Assembly: GCF_003946345.1 (NCBI RefSeq)
Contig: NZ_RHNY01000014.1
Coordinates: forward strand, 1-64,000
Direction: 5' to 3'
Length of the DNA: 64,000 nt
DNA from: Levilactobacillus tongjiangensis
GTDB taxonomy: Bacteria > Bacillota > Bacilli > Lactobacillales > Lactobacillaceae
How positions within the stretch are numbered: position 1 is the first letter of the stretch; the number at the start of each line of letters is the position of its first letter. The notes under the pieces were generated by a model. The model saw only the letters and a program-made list of their open reading frames with translations, did no database searches and had not been told where the DNA came from. Below are positions 47,483 to 56,087 of the stretch, one piece after another. Made by a program: the position numbers and the translations under genes.

Positions 47483-48001
47483 GTGAAAGCCAAGCCAAGT
47501 TTGGAGCAGGCGCTCTGTATCGTTGCGTTACTCGGGATTCAAGATCGCCAAATTCCCTTACATAGCCGTTTAGTTGCGGAGCGTCTGGGAATCTCCACCA
47601 GTTATTTGAAAAAAATCGTTCAGAAATTAGCCGGTGCCGATATTGTTAAAACGGTCTCCGGCCGGGACGGTGGCATTGTGTTAACTCGCGACCCCCACAA
47701 GATTACCTTACTGGACGTCTTTGACGCCATCGAAGGGGCCAGCACGTTCATCAAGAACACGGGATTAGTTAAACGCGTTTTTGGTTTCGACCAAAAAAAA
47801 GCCTTTATGAAGACTTACGCGTTGAAAGACTTAAATAATCAACAACCGGTTGCCAACGTCCTCGCCGTTTTCGGTGAGGCTGAGCAGCGCTACCGCGAGC
47901 AGTTAGCCACACTGACTATCAGCGAGATCTTACCGATTACAGAGAACCAACCTCTGCAGCTCGATTGGACCAAGTGGCTTTTGCACCAATCAACAGAATA
48001 G
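47483..48001 (+). CDS. Rrf2 family transcriptional regulator
   Basis: The 172-residue protein has an N-terminal winged helix (SLEQALCIVALLGIQ, ERLGISTSYLKKIVQKLAGADIVKTVSGRDGGIVLTRDPHKITLLDVFDAIEG). The C-terminal half lacks the three-cysteine cluster of iron-sulfur members such as IscR and NsrR; only Cys13 (CIVALL) is seen. The ligand may therefore be something else, or signalling may be by thiol. The start is GTG 47483 after AAAGGAGGTG. The MMPL transporter gene lies 400 bp downstream on the same strand and is a possible target. Confidence 0.87.
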   Translation: MKAKPSLEQALCIVALLGIQDRQIPLHSRLVAERLGISTSYLKKIVQKLAGADIVKTVSGRDGGIVLTRDPHKITLLDVFDAIEGASTFIKNTGLVKRVFGFDQKKAFMKTYALKDLNNQQPVANVLAVFGEAEQRYREQLATLTISEILPITENQPLQLDWTKWLLHQSTE

Positions 48002-48053
48002 AAGTAAGTTTAATTAACTAAGGATTGAAACGAGCAAGCTCATAGGTATTGAA

Positions 48054-48334
48054 GTTTAGTCAGACATAGTGGAAATTGCCGCCTTACCGTTCGCCACATT
48101 TGGACTGGAACGCGGTGGGAAGGACGGGACAAGCCAAAAGGCGGTCTTGTCCCTCGCTTGAAGCCGTAAATCACGTCTTCAAATCGAGCCGAAGGACCGC
48201 TTTTCAGGCCGGAGGCGTTCCCCACAGCAGGCGGAATCTCTGACAGCCGCAGGTGGTTGGGTGAGACTAATTTTATATCTATATCGCCTGACTATTCTTG
48301 ACTTGATAACGTTTTCGAACTTTCAACCTTTAGT
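48054..48334 (-). repeat. Composite repeat, A-B fusion copy
   Basis: On the minus strand it reads the left flank (ACTAAAGGTTGAAAGTTC, ATAAAATTAGTCTC), the left half of type A (ACCTGCGG, GCTGTGGGGAACGC, CTCGATTTGAAG) and then directly the right half of type B (CGGCTTCAAGCGAGG...AGTCCAAATGTGGC). The joint falls at the TTGAAG block shared by both types, as expected for recombination between an adjacent A and B. Confidence 0.8.
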
Positions 48335-48404
48335 CAACAATCAGTGGAGCTCGGTTCAATCATTAGGTCATAAAATTTAGAGAATTGTTTTAGGAGGTTT
48401 TCCC

Positions 48405-51400
48405 GTGCGCTGGATGAATAAGCACTACATCTGGAACGTTATCGGCTGGCTAGTCATTGTCCTCTTGGCCGTCGTGACGATTCCAAACATGAGTAAGTTG
48501 GTGGCTGACAAGGGACAAATTACCGTTCCCAGCAGCTATCAAAGTACTCGTGCAACCAATATGCAAAAGCAGTGGGGTCGTTCCCAACGCGGTACCACTG
48601 CCGTTGTGGTTGTTTTCAGTAATGGTGATTCCGCGTTGACCAATGCGCAGAATACCCAGATTGATAACACCATTCAACGAATCAAGAACCACGAAGATCA
48701 ATATGAAATTCGGTCGGTGACCGCTGCGAGTGATAGTTCCACCGCCGCCTCACAGCTGATTTCAAAGGATAAGAGTACCCAACTGCTCCAACTGAACGTG
48801 CATAAATCGTCCAGCCATTCAATTACGAAGGTGCGCTCTGAAATTACCAGTTTGGCCAAGACCAGTGGTGTGAAAACCTACGTCACTGGGGCCGATGTTT
48901 TAAACCAAGACTTCTCCGATGCTACGCAGGCTGGGGTCCAGAAGACCGAAATCATTGCTGCCATCTTCATTTTCTTGGTGTTGTGGTTGGTCTTCCGTTC
49001 GCCGGTTACGCCGTTGTTCTCACTATTGACCGTCGGGGTCTCCGTGATCACGTCCATCTCCGTGGTAGCTAACCTGGTTGACCGGTTCAACTTTCCGTTC
49101 TCTAACTTCACGGAAGTCTTCATCGTTATCGTGCTGTTTGGGATTGGGACCGACTATAATATTCTGCTCTATAACGAGTTCCGAGAGCGGTTAGCTAAAG
49201 GAAAAGATCGGTATACGGCCACGAAAGAAGCCATTAAAATTGGTGGTCGGACCGTTCTGTATTCCGGCTTGTCCGTCTTAATCGGGATGAGTGTGCTGGG
49301 ATTCGCCAACTTTTCACTCTACAAGTCAGCGGTCGGTATTGCCGTTGGGGTCGTGGTCCTCTTGGCCGTACTCCTGACGCTGAACCCATTCTTCATGGCC
49401 ATCTGTGGTCGGAAGATGTTCTGGCCGATCAAGAAGTTCTCCGGTGAAGGAGACAGTCGTTTGTGGCACGGTATGGCCAAACACGCCATGATTCGGCCCA
49501 TTATTACGCTGATTGTTACCGGTATCGTGTTTATTCCGTTAGCTCTGTCGTCTCACGGGACGTTGGACTTCGACAACTTGGTGGAAATTGGCGATAATGT
49601 CCCCGCCAAGCAAGGGTTTAAGGTGGTGCAACAGCATTTTTCCAAGGGGACTGCTGAGCCAACCACTATTTATATTCAAAGTGATCATAAATTAGACAAC
49701 GAAAAGTCCCTGCTCCTGATCGACCGGTTAACGAAGCAGTTACAGGCTTCTGACGGGGTCAAGACCGTGGCTTCCGTCACGCAGCCTGGTGGGAAAGCCA
49801 TCAAGGAACTGTACGTCAGAAATCAAATGAGTTCAGTGACGAGCGGCTTAGTCAAAGCCCAAAAGGGTGTTGACCAGGTCAACAAGGGACTGAAGTCCGC
49901 TGATAGCCAATTGAGTAAGCAAAATGTTTCGGGGGAGGTTCAGGACGCTAACAAGTTAGCCAGTGGGGCTAAGCAAGTCAGCACCGGGACTAACCAGCTA
50001 CAGTCCGCCATTTCACAGGTCTCAACTGGGGTTAATTCCTTGAATAGCCAAGTGTCTTCCGCCTCTGGTGGGAAGCAGGCGGCCCAACTTGCTCAGTTGG
50101 AAGCAGCCTTGCCACAATTGAACAATGCCATTCAACAATTAAACCAGCAAGTCTCGGGTAATTCGGCCAGCACCAGCGGGGTTACGAGCTCACTGACGAC
50201 CATCAAGACCAGCACCCAAGACATTGGTAAGCAACTGGCCAATTTGCAGAGTGCCACGGCTAATTTGCCAACCATGAGCACGAGTACGGTGGCCAGTGCC
50301 TTCAGTTCTAACGGGGTGCCGCTGTCCGCAGAACAGAAGAAAGTCTTGGCTGGGTTGCTTCAACAGCAATCCACGGCGCAAAGTGCTTTGAAATCAGCTT
50401 TGAGCACGGCTTTGCCAAAGATCAAGTCGGACGCCACGTCCATCGGTGCTGCTGATCAAAGCGTGGCCACTCAGTTGACCAGCCTGCAAAGTTCAACCAG
50501 TCAATTGCAGACTGCGGTGGCCGCGTTGGCGCAAAAGTCAAACGTGGTCCTACCAGGTGCTCAAACGGCTTTGCAAAAGGCAGGTTCACAGAGTAGTCAG
50601 CTAGCTAGTGCGACGAGTCAGCTGTCCAGTGCCATGTTTACCATCAACGGTAAGATGCCTTCTCTGGTTTCCGGGGCTAATCAAGTAGCCGCTGGTAATC
50701 AAACCATGGCGGAGAAGTTAGCCGCGATGAGTAAGCAATTAACGGCATTGCGCAAGGGATTAGGCTCAGCAACGACCGGACTCACGCAAGTTTCCAGTGG
50801 GGTCGGTACCGCTAACGCCTACCTGAAGGGGTTGCAAAAGTCCGCCGCCACCAAGACGTTCTACATCCCAACGAAGCAGTTACACGGGAGTTCGTTTAAG
50901 CCAGCACTGACGACTTACATGTCGCCGAACAAGAAGCTGACCAAACTGACAGTAGTGCTAAATGATGATCCCAGTTCCGCTGCCGCGATGGCTCGGTTGC
51001 CGAAATTGGAAAAAGTTGTCAACGGGTCACTAGCTGGGACGAGTCTGAGTGGTGCTAAGATTGCCTTTGGGGGTAATACCTCACAGACCAACGATATCAA
51101 CGACATGGCTTCCAGCGACTTTACGCGGACGGTCATCATCATGTTAGCCGGTCTCTTTGTCGCCCTGATGGTGGTTACCCGCTCACTAGTTCAACCAATT
51201 GTGATCGAAGGAATTCTGTTAGTTGCCTACTCTGGGGCTTTGACCATCGTTCATTGGTTGGTCAAACCAGTTCTAGGGGCCGACATGTTGACGTGGAACA
51301 CACCATTCTTCACGTTCGTCATGTTGATCTCACTCGGGGTCGATTACTCGATCTTCTTGATGCGGAAGTATCGTGAGTTCCTGCATGAGCCGGGTGCTAC

Positions 51401-51686
51401 CAGTGACAAGATGTTGCGGGCAGCCACGGTTATCGGGACAGTTGTCATCTCGGCTGGGATTATCCTGAGTGGGACGTTTGCTGCCTTGATTCCATCTGGG
51501 GTCATGACGCTGATTCAAATTGCGTTAGCCGTCATCATTGGGATCATCTTGCTGGTCATCCTGTTGCCAATCGTGATGCCGGCTGTCATGAAGATTACGT
51601 ACCCGTATCCTTATTCCAATATGCGGGATGCGCCGGTCAATGGCACTGATTCTGATCAAGCGACACCCTCACGACGGCAGAAATAG
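48405..51686 (+). CDS. MMPL/RND family transporter
   Basis: A very large membrane protein (1093 aa) of the MmpL/YdfJ type with two six-helix transmembrane bundles (about 175-370 and 900-1070). Each holds the proton-relay GxxxDY motif (LFGIGTDYNILLYNEFRERL and LISLGVDYSIFLMRKYREFL). Between them lies a long extracellular Gln/Ser/Ala-rich segment (about 460-800) with heptad-like repeats, probably an antiparallel coiled coil reaching through the wall. In lactobacilli such proteins are linked to lipid or wall-component export and antimicrobial tolerance. The start is GTG 48405 after TAGGAGG. It is not adjacent to the usual TetR regulator; the nearest regulator is Rrf2. Confidence 0.92.
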   Translation: MRWMNKHYIWNVIGWLVIVLLAVVTIPNMSKLVADKGQITVPSSYQSTRATNMQKQWGRSQRGTTAVVVVFSNGDSALTNAQNTQIDNTIQRIKNHEDQYEIRSVTAASDSSTAASQLISKDKSTQLLQLNVHKSSSHSITKVRSEITSLAKTSGVKTYVTGADVLNQDFSDATQAGVQKTEIIAAIFIFLVLWLVFRSPVTPLFSLLTVGVSVITSISVVANLVDRFNFPFSNFTEVFIVIVLFGIGTDYNILLYNEFRERLAKGKDRYTATKEAIKIGGRTVLYSGLSVLIGMSVLGFANFSLYKSAVGIAVGVVVLLAVLLTLNPFFMAICGRKMFWPIKKFSGEGDSRLWHGMAKHAMIRPIITLIVTGIVFIPLALSSHGTLDFDNLVEIGDNVPAKQGFKVVQQHFSKGTAEPTTIYIQSDHKLDNEKSLLLIDRLTKQLQASDGVKTVASVTQPGGKAIKELYVRNQMSSVTSGLVKAQKGVDQVNKGLKSADSQLSKQNVSGEVQDANKLASGAKQVSTGTNQLQSAISQVSTGVNSLNSQVSSASGGKQAAQLAQLEAALPQLNNAIQQLNQQVSGNSASTSGVTSSLTTIKTSTQDIGKQLANLQSATANLPTMSTSTVASAFSSNGVPLSAEQKKVLAGLLQQQSTAQSALKSALSTALPKIKSDATSIGAADQSVATQLTSLQSSTSQLQTAVAALAQKSNVVLPGAQTALQKAGSQSSQLASATSQLSSAMFTINGKMPSLVSGANQVAAGNQTMAEKLAAMSKQLTALRKGLGSATTGLTQVSSGVGTANAYLKGLQKSAATKTFYIPTKQLHGSSFKPALTTYMSPNKKLTKLTVVLNDDPSSAAAMARLPKLEKVVNGSLAGTSLSGAKIAFGGNTSQTNDINDMASSDFTRTVIIMLAGLFVALMVVTRSLVQPIVIEGILLVAYSGALTIVHWLVKPVLGADMLTWNTPFFTFVMLISLGVDYSIFLMRKYREFLHEPGATSDKMLRAATVIGTVVISAGIILSGTFAALIPSGVMTLIQIALAVIIGIILLVILLPIVMPAVMKITYPYPYSNMRDAPVNGTDSDQATPSRRQK

Positions 51687-51695
51687 TCGTTGATT

Positions 51696-51793
51696 GCCGC
51701 CTCTGGTTGCCGGGCAAGCCACCAGCTGTGGGGACCGGGACAAGCCTGTGAAGCGGTCTTGTCCCGCGACTTGAAGCTTCGGCAACCTCCGGC
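51696..51793 (+). repeat. Dispersed structured element, short copy
   Basis: A compact 98-bp member 9 bp after the MMPL stop. GGTTGCCG (51705-51712) pairs with CGGCAACC (51780-51787). The block GCTGTGGGGACC is followed by hairpin GGGACAAG/CTTGTCCC (51737-51765) and GACTTGAAGC, but the second half of the TTTGAAG hairpin and hairpin 3 are missing. Confidence 0.7.
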
Positions 51794-51883
51794 TATGATG
51801 GATTTGTGTGATTTCTGCTGGTGTGTTAGTAGGCAGTGAGCACAACATCATTAGTTTTCAGTTTAGTAAATGTGTACTAACTT

Positions 51884-51934
51884 AAGATATCAGCGTACGC
51901 CACGCACAAGTGTGGGTATGCTGGTATCTTTTTT
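51884..51934 (+). terminator. Strong terminator downstream of the MMPL gene
   Basis: AGATATCAGCGTAC-GCCAC pairs with GTGTGG-GTATGCTGGTATCT and ends in TTTTTTT. It is 200 bp beyond the MMPL stop codon, so it ends either a long 3' UTR carrying the short repeat or a small independent transcript. Confidence 0.78.
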
Positions 51935-52174
51935 TCGAAATGATATGAACCAATCAATGTCACAACCTAAATTCAGCACCTTTAGAACGGTCGATGGCAT
52001 CGCTGAAGAACCGTCTATAAGGGTATCAATATACTTGGTTAAGGTTATACTTAAGAAGATAACAATCGTCCGTCGAAACGATCTTTAACGGGGGATGCCA
52101 TGAACCGCAAGCTCTCGTGGCAGACTAGCTGATTTGACGACTAGTCAAACAAGTTAGTTGGAGGCGTGTTACGA

Positions 52175-52546
52175 ATGAAAAAGACTGTTAGAATCATCTC
52201 GTGGATATTGGGGGTAATAGGGTTACTGGTCACTGCTGATTTGGCGGATAATTGTTTCTTTAACGCATCAGCCGTTTTTTACCATGACTTGGCGTTGTAT
52301 GTAAACGTTGTTTGGGGAATCTGGACGCTAGCGACGTTTGTCTTCACGGTGACGTTGTTCTTTAAGCGACAACAGGTGATCGGTTGGGTTGCCGCAGTGG
52401 TGGCGGTGATTTGTTTAGGATTTATTGGTACCTGGATCGGTCCCCTGGATGCGCATGATTACGCCTACGTTGGCTTTTTAGCGCTGGGGATTCTCAACGG
52501 TCTCTATGTCAGAAAAATGAATCCGGTCGAAGTTTCACTTGAATAG
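52175..52546 (+). CDS. Small four-helix membrane protein, 123 aa
   Basis: Four predicted membrane helices (about residues 5-25, 33-57, 67-88 and 93-112) with few charged residues except a basic loop (FKRQQ) and a basic/acidic C-terminus. ATG 52175 follows GGAGG with 10-nt spacing; the frame continues upstream to GTG 52166. It has its own terminator (52551-52605). The family is not recognised and no function is proposed. Confidence 0.68.
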   Translation: MKKTVRIISWILGVIGLLVTADLADNCFFNASAVFYHDLALYVNVVWGIWTLATFVFTVTLFFKRQQVIGWVAAVVAVICLGFIGTWIGPLDAHDYAYVGFLALGILNGLYVRKMNPVEVSLE

Positions 52547-52550
52547 AAAT

Positions 52551-52605
52551 GGCGTCTTCGCAGACAAGTCCAAGATAATTCGGTTGTCTGTGGGACGCTT
52601 TTTTT
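52551..52605 (+). terminator. Intrinsic terminator after 52175-52546
   Basis: GCGTCTTCGCAGACAA and TTGTCTGTGGGACGC pair through most of their length and end in TTTTTTT. I see no gene or clear signal in 52606-52811. Confidence 0.82.
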
Positions 52606-52811
52606 AGTTATCGGCAGAGTGAAAAAATTGAAGGCTAGCTAGAGAGGTGTCTTTCCACCATACCCGCTACCAGGTATGGGGATTAAACTGTGCCACCTTA
52701 AGCCCATATCGGGGACCTTCTTGGCTGACGTAAAGTTTCACTGTTACTTAGCTACAGAATCTTTTAACAGTTAGCTCACAAAGGCAGAAATCATGATAAA
52801 CCACAATCAGA

Positions 52812-52990
52812 GCCGGAGGTGGTCAGGGGTGGAGCCGGCCGTGAAGGTGGTGTTTGCTGGTGAATTTCCAGCTTACACCACGGGCGACTTTGAAGACACG
52901 GGGCCTTCGTGGCTTCAAATCGAGCGAGAAGACTGGTGTTCTTCCAGTCTGAAGCGTCCCCACAGCAGGCGGAATCCCTGACCACCGGAG
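52812..52990 (-). repeat. Dispersed structured element, type A copy
   Basis: Outer arms GGTGGTCAGGG (52818-52828) and CCCTGACCACC (52976-52986) are perfect. Hairpin 1 is AGACTGG/CCAGTCT (52930-52950), different in sequence from other copies but fully paired. Hairpin 2 is TTTGAAG/CTTCAAA (52889-52919). Hairpin 3 is built on GTGGTGT/ACACCAC. Short frames on both strands here are artefacts of the repeat. No other gene is seen up to 53146. Confidence 0.88.
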
Positions 52991-53146
52991 CGCAATCAAT
53001 CCAGTATAGTGATCGCCCATGTGGCACACTGCCAGAATTTCCCGCTATTCAATTGTCGATGAGTGCCTTATACTTGAGAGATGAGACGTGTGTTGGCGGG
53101 TAGCATTGCCGGCCAGCACCAACAGTAGAAAGGAAGAGTCATTCAT

Positions 53147-53854
53147 ATGGACGCAGATCATCTTTCGGTCCGGTTAGCTACCGTGGCCAAATACGTATTA
53201 CCGGGGAGCCGCATCGCTGATATCGGCACGGATCACGCCTATTTACCCGTTAATTTAGCTAAGCGCGGCGTCATCGCCGGCGGAGTCGCTGGTGAAGTTG
53301 TGCCCGGTCCCTTTAAGAATGCCCAACGCGAAATTGAACAGACTCAGCTGACCGACAAGATTACTGCCCGGTTGGCTAACGGTTTAAAAGCCATGGAACC
53401 CAGCGATAACATCGACACGGTCGTTATTGCGGGGATGGGTGGTGCGTTGATCACCCAGATTTTGACGCAGGACTTTGATCGCTTAGCTGGTGTTAACCGG
53501 TTGATCTTACAGCCCAACGTGGGGGAAATGACGCTGCGCACGTTCCTGATGACCCATGGTTTTCAGCTACAAGCGGAAGAAATTGTGAGCGAAGATGGTC
53601 ACGACTACGAAATTTTGGTGGCTGACCGTGCCGACCAACCTGAGCAATACACTGAGGAACAGTTGCGGTTTGGACCGTTCTTGTTGGCAGCCCACAACGC
53701 AACCTTCATCGCCAAGTGGCAACGGGAGTTGAAGCGCACGAAAGAGGTTCTCCAACAAGTCCAATCGGCCAAGGAGGTTCCCGCAGCGAAGGTCGCAGAA
53801 CTACACACGAAAATCAGTGAAATTGAGGAGGTCTTGCAACGTGTTGGTGCGTGA
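53147..53854 (+). CDS. trmK: tRNA (adenine(22)-N1)-methyltransferase TrmK
   Basis: TrmK makes m1A22 in tRNAs of Gram-positive bacteria. The 235-residue protein has an N-terminal Rossmann methyltransferase domain (LSVRLATVAKYVLPGSRIADIGTDHAYLPVNLAKRG, VIAGMGGALITQIL, LILQPNVGEMTLRTFL) and a C-terminal coiled coil (about 180-235). ATG 53147 follows AAAGGAAGAG. Its end overlaps the nif3-like gene, a conserved pair. Confidence 0.95.
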   Translation: MDADHLSVRLATVAKYVLPGSRIADIGTDHAYLPVNLAKRGVIAGGVAGEVVPGPFKNAQREIEQTQLTDKITARLANGLKAMEPSDNIDTVVIAGMGGALITQILTQDFDRLAGVNRLILQPNVGEMTLRTFLMTHGFQLQAEEIVSEDGHDYEILVADRADQPEQYTEEQLRFGPFLLAAHNATFIAKWQRELKRTKEVLQQVQSAKEVPAAKVAELHTKISEIEEVLQRVGA

Positions 53855-54647
53855 GTTAGTTGACCGTTTTGAACAATTTGCTCCTAAGACGTGGGCGGAG
53901 CCCGGTGATCCCGTTGGCCTGCAACTAGGCAGTCTCGATGCCGAGGTTCACAAGGTACTGGTTACCTTGGATGTCCGGCCTGAGGTAGTTGAAGAGGCGA
54001 TTCAGGTGGGGGCGGACTTTATCTTTGCCCACCATCCAATGGTCTTCCATCCAGCGAAGAATTTGGACTTGGCCGTACCGCAGAATCAGATGTATGCGAC
54101 GTTATTAAAACACGACATCACGGTCTACGGCGCCCATACCAACTTAGATAGTGCGCCGGGCGGTATGAACGATTGGCTGGCCGCAGCGCTCGACCTGCAA
54201 AACGTTCGTGGGTTGGTGCCCAGTGGTGGCAGTACCGCCACGCCGGCCATTACCATGGGTCGGGTGGGCGACCTCGCGGAGCCGACGTCGGTCATGACAT
54301 TTGCTGAACACTGCAAGACGGTCTTCAACGTTCCCGGGTTGCGGCTGATCAGTCACACGCCCGATGCCGTGGTGAAACGCGTTGCTGTGCTTGGTGGCAG
54401 TGGTGGGCCGTTCTATCAAGCGGCCATTGACCACGGGGCCGACGTTTACGTGACCGGGGACATCTCGTATCATCCCGCCCACGATATGATTGCGGCGGCA
54501 TTGAACGTTATCGATCCTGGTCATCACATTGAAAGCATTTGTAAGCCACACCTGACCCAGCTTTTTCAGGACTGGGCGGCTGAAAACCACTGGCCAATCA
54601 CCGTGGTGGCCTCACAATTAAATACTGACCCGTTTACTTTTATTTAA
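53841..54647 (+). CDS. Nif3-like dinuclear metal center hexameric protein
   Basis: The 268-residue NIF3/DUF34 protein shows the metal-binding blocks GDPVGLQLGS, DFIFAHHPMVFHP, GAHTNLDSAPGGMNDWLA, VYVTGDISYHPAHDM and HHIESIC. It forms a toroidal hexamer; proposals include GTP cyclohydrolase-type or metal-handling roles, none settled. GTG 53841 is chosen because GAGGAGG at 53825-53831 precedes it; it overlaps the trmK stop by 14 bp. Confidence 0.93.
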   Translation: MLVRELVDRFEQFAPKTWAEPGDPVGLQLGSLDAEVHKVLVTLDVRPEVVEEAIQVGADFIFAHHPMVFHPAKNLDLAVPQNQMYATLLKHDITVYGAHTNLDSAPGGMNDWLAAALDLQNVRGLVPSGGSTATPAITMGRVGDLAEPTSVMTFAEHCKTVFNVPGLRLISHTPDAVVKRVAVLGGSGGPFYQAAIDHGADVYVTGDISYHPAHDMIAAALNVIDPGHHIESICKPHLTQLFQDWAAENHWPITVVASQLNTDPFTFI

Positions 54648-54703
54648 TTTTGAAAACGGGTAAACTAAAACTAGTATCGAATTTGATTGAGGAGTGATTT
54701 ATT

Positions 54704-55945
54704 TTGGCAAAGTATGAAAACTTAATCCCCCGTTTCTTGAAGTACGTCAAGATCAATACGCGGTCTGACCCTAGTTCGACCACGATTCCCTCAACGCCCC
54801 GTTTGACGGCGTTTGCTGAGGGCTTGGTTAAGGACTTAGAAGCCATTGGGTTAGAGAATGTGCACATCAACGCGCAATCCGCTTACGTCTACGCGACCTT
54901 GCCGGCCAACACCGACAAGCAAGTCAAGAAGTTGGGGTTCATTTCCCACTTTGACACGGCTGATTTCAACAGTGAAAACATTGATCCACAAATCGTTGAA
55001 AACTACGACGGCAAGTCTGTCATTAAATTGGACGCTGCCGGGAAATACACCCTAGATCCAGCTGTCTTTCCCAATCTGAAAAACTACCAGGGCCACACCC
55101 TGATCACTTCCGACGGGAGTACCTTGCTGGGGGCCGACGACAAGTCCGGGGTTGCTGAAATTATGGCAGCCATGGAATACCTGTTGGCGCACCCAGAAAT
55201 CAAGCACGGTGAAATTGAAATTGGCCTGGGGCCCGATGAAGAAATCGGTACTGGTGCTGATAACTTTGACGTTGCCGATTTTGGGGCTGACATTGCGTAC
55301 ACCGTCGATGGTGGTCCGTTAGGTCAGTTGGAATACGAAACCTTTAACGCAGCTGACGCGCAGGTAGAGGTTACCGGGACGAACGTGCACCCGGCCGAAG
55401 CCAAGGGCGTCATGGTCAACGCGTCACAGGTTGCCATGGACTTCCATGCAGCTTTGCCAGAACATGATCGGCCAGAAAATACCGAGGGCCGCGAAGGGTT
55501 CTTCCACCTTTACAGCATGAACGGAACTGTTGATACGGCTCACCTGAGCTACATCATTCGGGACCATGACCGGGCCATCTTTGAAGACCGGAAGAAGCTG
55601 TTCCAAGGGGTCGCCGACCAGTTGAACCAACAATACGGGTCCGACCGAGTTCACGTTACCATTAAGGACCAGTACTACAATATGCGTGAAGTGATCGAGA
55701 AGGATATGACGGTGGTCGATTTGGCTAAGGAAGCCATGGAAGACTTGAACATCAAGCCCCTGATCTTCCCTGTTCGTGGGGGGACTGACGGGTCCAAGAT
55801 TTCCTTCATGGGCTTGCCAACGCCTAACCTGTTTGCCGGTGGCGAGAACATGCACGGCCGCTTCGAGTACGTTTCCGAACAAACCATGGAACAAGCAACT
55901 GACGTGGTGATCAAGATTGCGCAACTCTCAGAACAACAGGCTTAA
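54704..55945 (+). CDS. pepT: Peptidase T (tripeptide aminopeptidase)
   Basis: The 413-residue M20 metallopeptidase removes the N-terminal residue from tripeptides in the cytoplasm. Zinc ligands and catalytic residues lie in [10 protein letters not shown] (about 78-87), [31 protein letters not shown] and [19 protein letters not shown]. The start is TTG 54704 with GAGGAGTGA. It is one of the peptidases with which lactobacilli use milk or plant peptides. Confidence 0.97.
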   Translation: MAKYENLIPRFLKYVKINTRSDPSSTTIPSTPRLTAFAEGLVKDLEAIGLENVHINAQSAYVYATLPANTDKQVKKLGFISHFDTADFNSENIDPQIVENYDGKSVIKLDAAGKYTLDPAVFPNLKNYQGHTLITSDGSTLLGADDKSGVAEIMAAMEYLLAHPEIKHGEIEIGLGPDEEIGTGADNFDVADFGADIAYTVDGGPLGQLEYETFNAADAQVEVTGTNVHPAEAKGVMVNASQVAMDFHAALPEHDRPENTEGREGFFHLYSMNGTVDTAHLSYIIRDHDRAIFEDRKKLFQGVADQLNQQYGSDRVHVTIKDQYYNMREVIEKDMTVVDLAKEAMEDLNIKPLIFPVRGGTDGSKISFMGLPTPNLFAGGENMHGRFEYVSEQTMEQATDVVIKIAQLSEQQA

Positions 55946-55952
55946 TTTAATT

Positions 55953-55969
55953 AGTCAAAATTGGTCAAA
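55953..55969 (+). promoter_or_regulatory. CtsR operator upstream of clpB
   Basis: AGTCAAA (55953-55959), 3-nt spacer, GGTCAAA (55963-55969) is the heptanucleotide direct repeat bound by the stress repressor CtsR. It sits just upstream of the clpB promoter, and a further GGTCAAT lies in the spacer of that promoter. Confidence 0.85.
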
Positions 55970-55974
55970 TTATT

Positions 55975-56002
55975 TTGATTTTTGGTCAATATCAGTTAGA
56001 AT
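55975..56002 (+). promoter_or_regulatory. clpB promoter
   Basis: TTGATT (55975-55980) and TAGAAT (55997-56002) are 16 bp apart and adjoin the CtsR operator. Confidence 0.65.
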
Positions 56003-56014
56003 ATGAGTGAAAAA

Positions 56015-56046
56015 TGGAGGTTATCCTAAGGGTGGCCTCTTTTTTA
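56015..56046 (+). terminator. Hairpin with U-run in the clpB leader
   Basis: GGAGG...CC and GG...CCTCT pair with an internal loop and are followed by six T. It lies after the clpB promoter and before the gene, so it may attenuate clpB or end pepT read-through. Confidence 0.5.
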
Positions 56047-56087
56047 GACCCACTTAAATTTGCAACTTTAATTGAGGAGGAGTTTTG

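Noticed and set aside
51870-52088. 72-codon frame downstream of the MMPL gene
   Set aside because: Most of its first half is the terminator hairpin at 51884-51934; no RBS.
52791-53103. Frames on both strands in the 52.8-kb repeat
   Set aside because: Produced by the palindromic repeat; no RBS or independent coding evidence.
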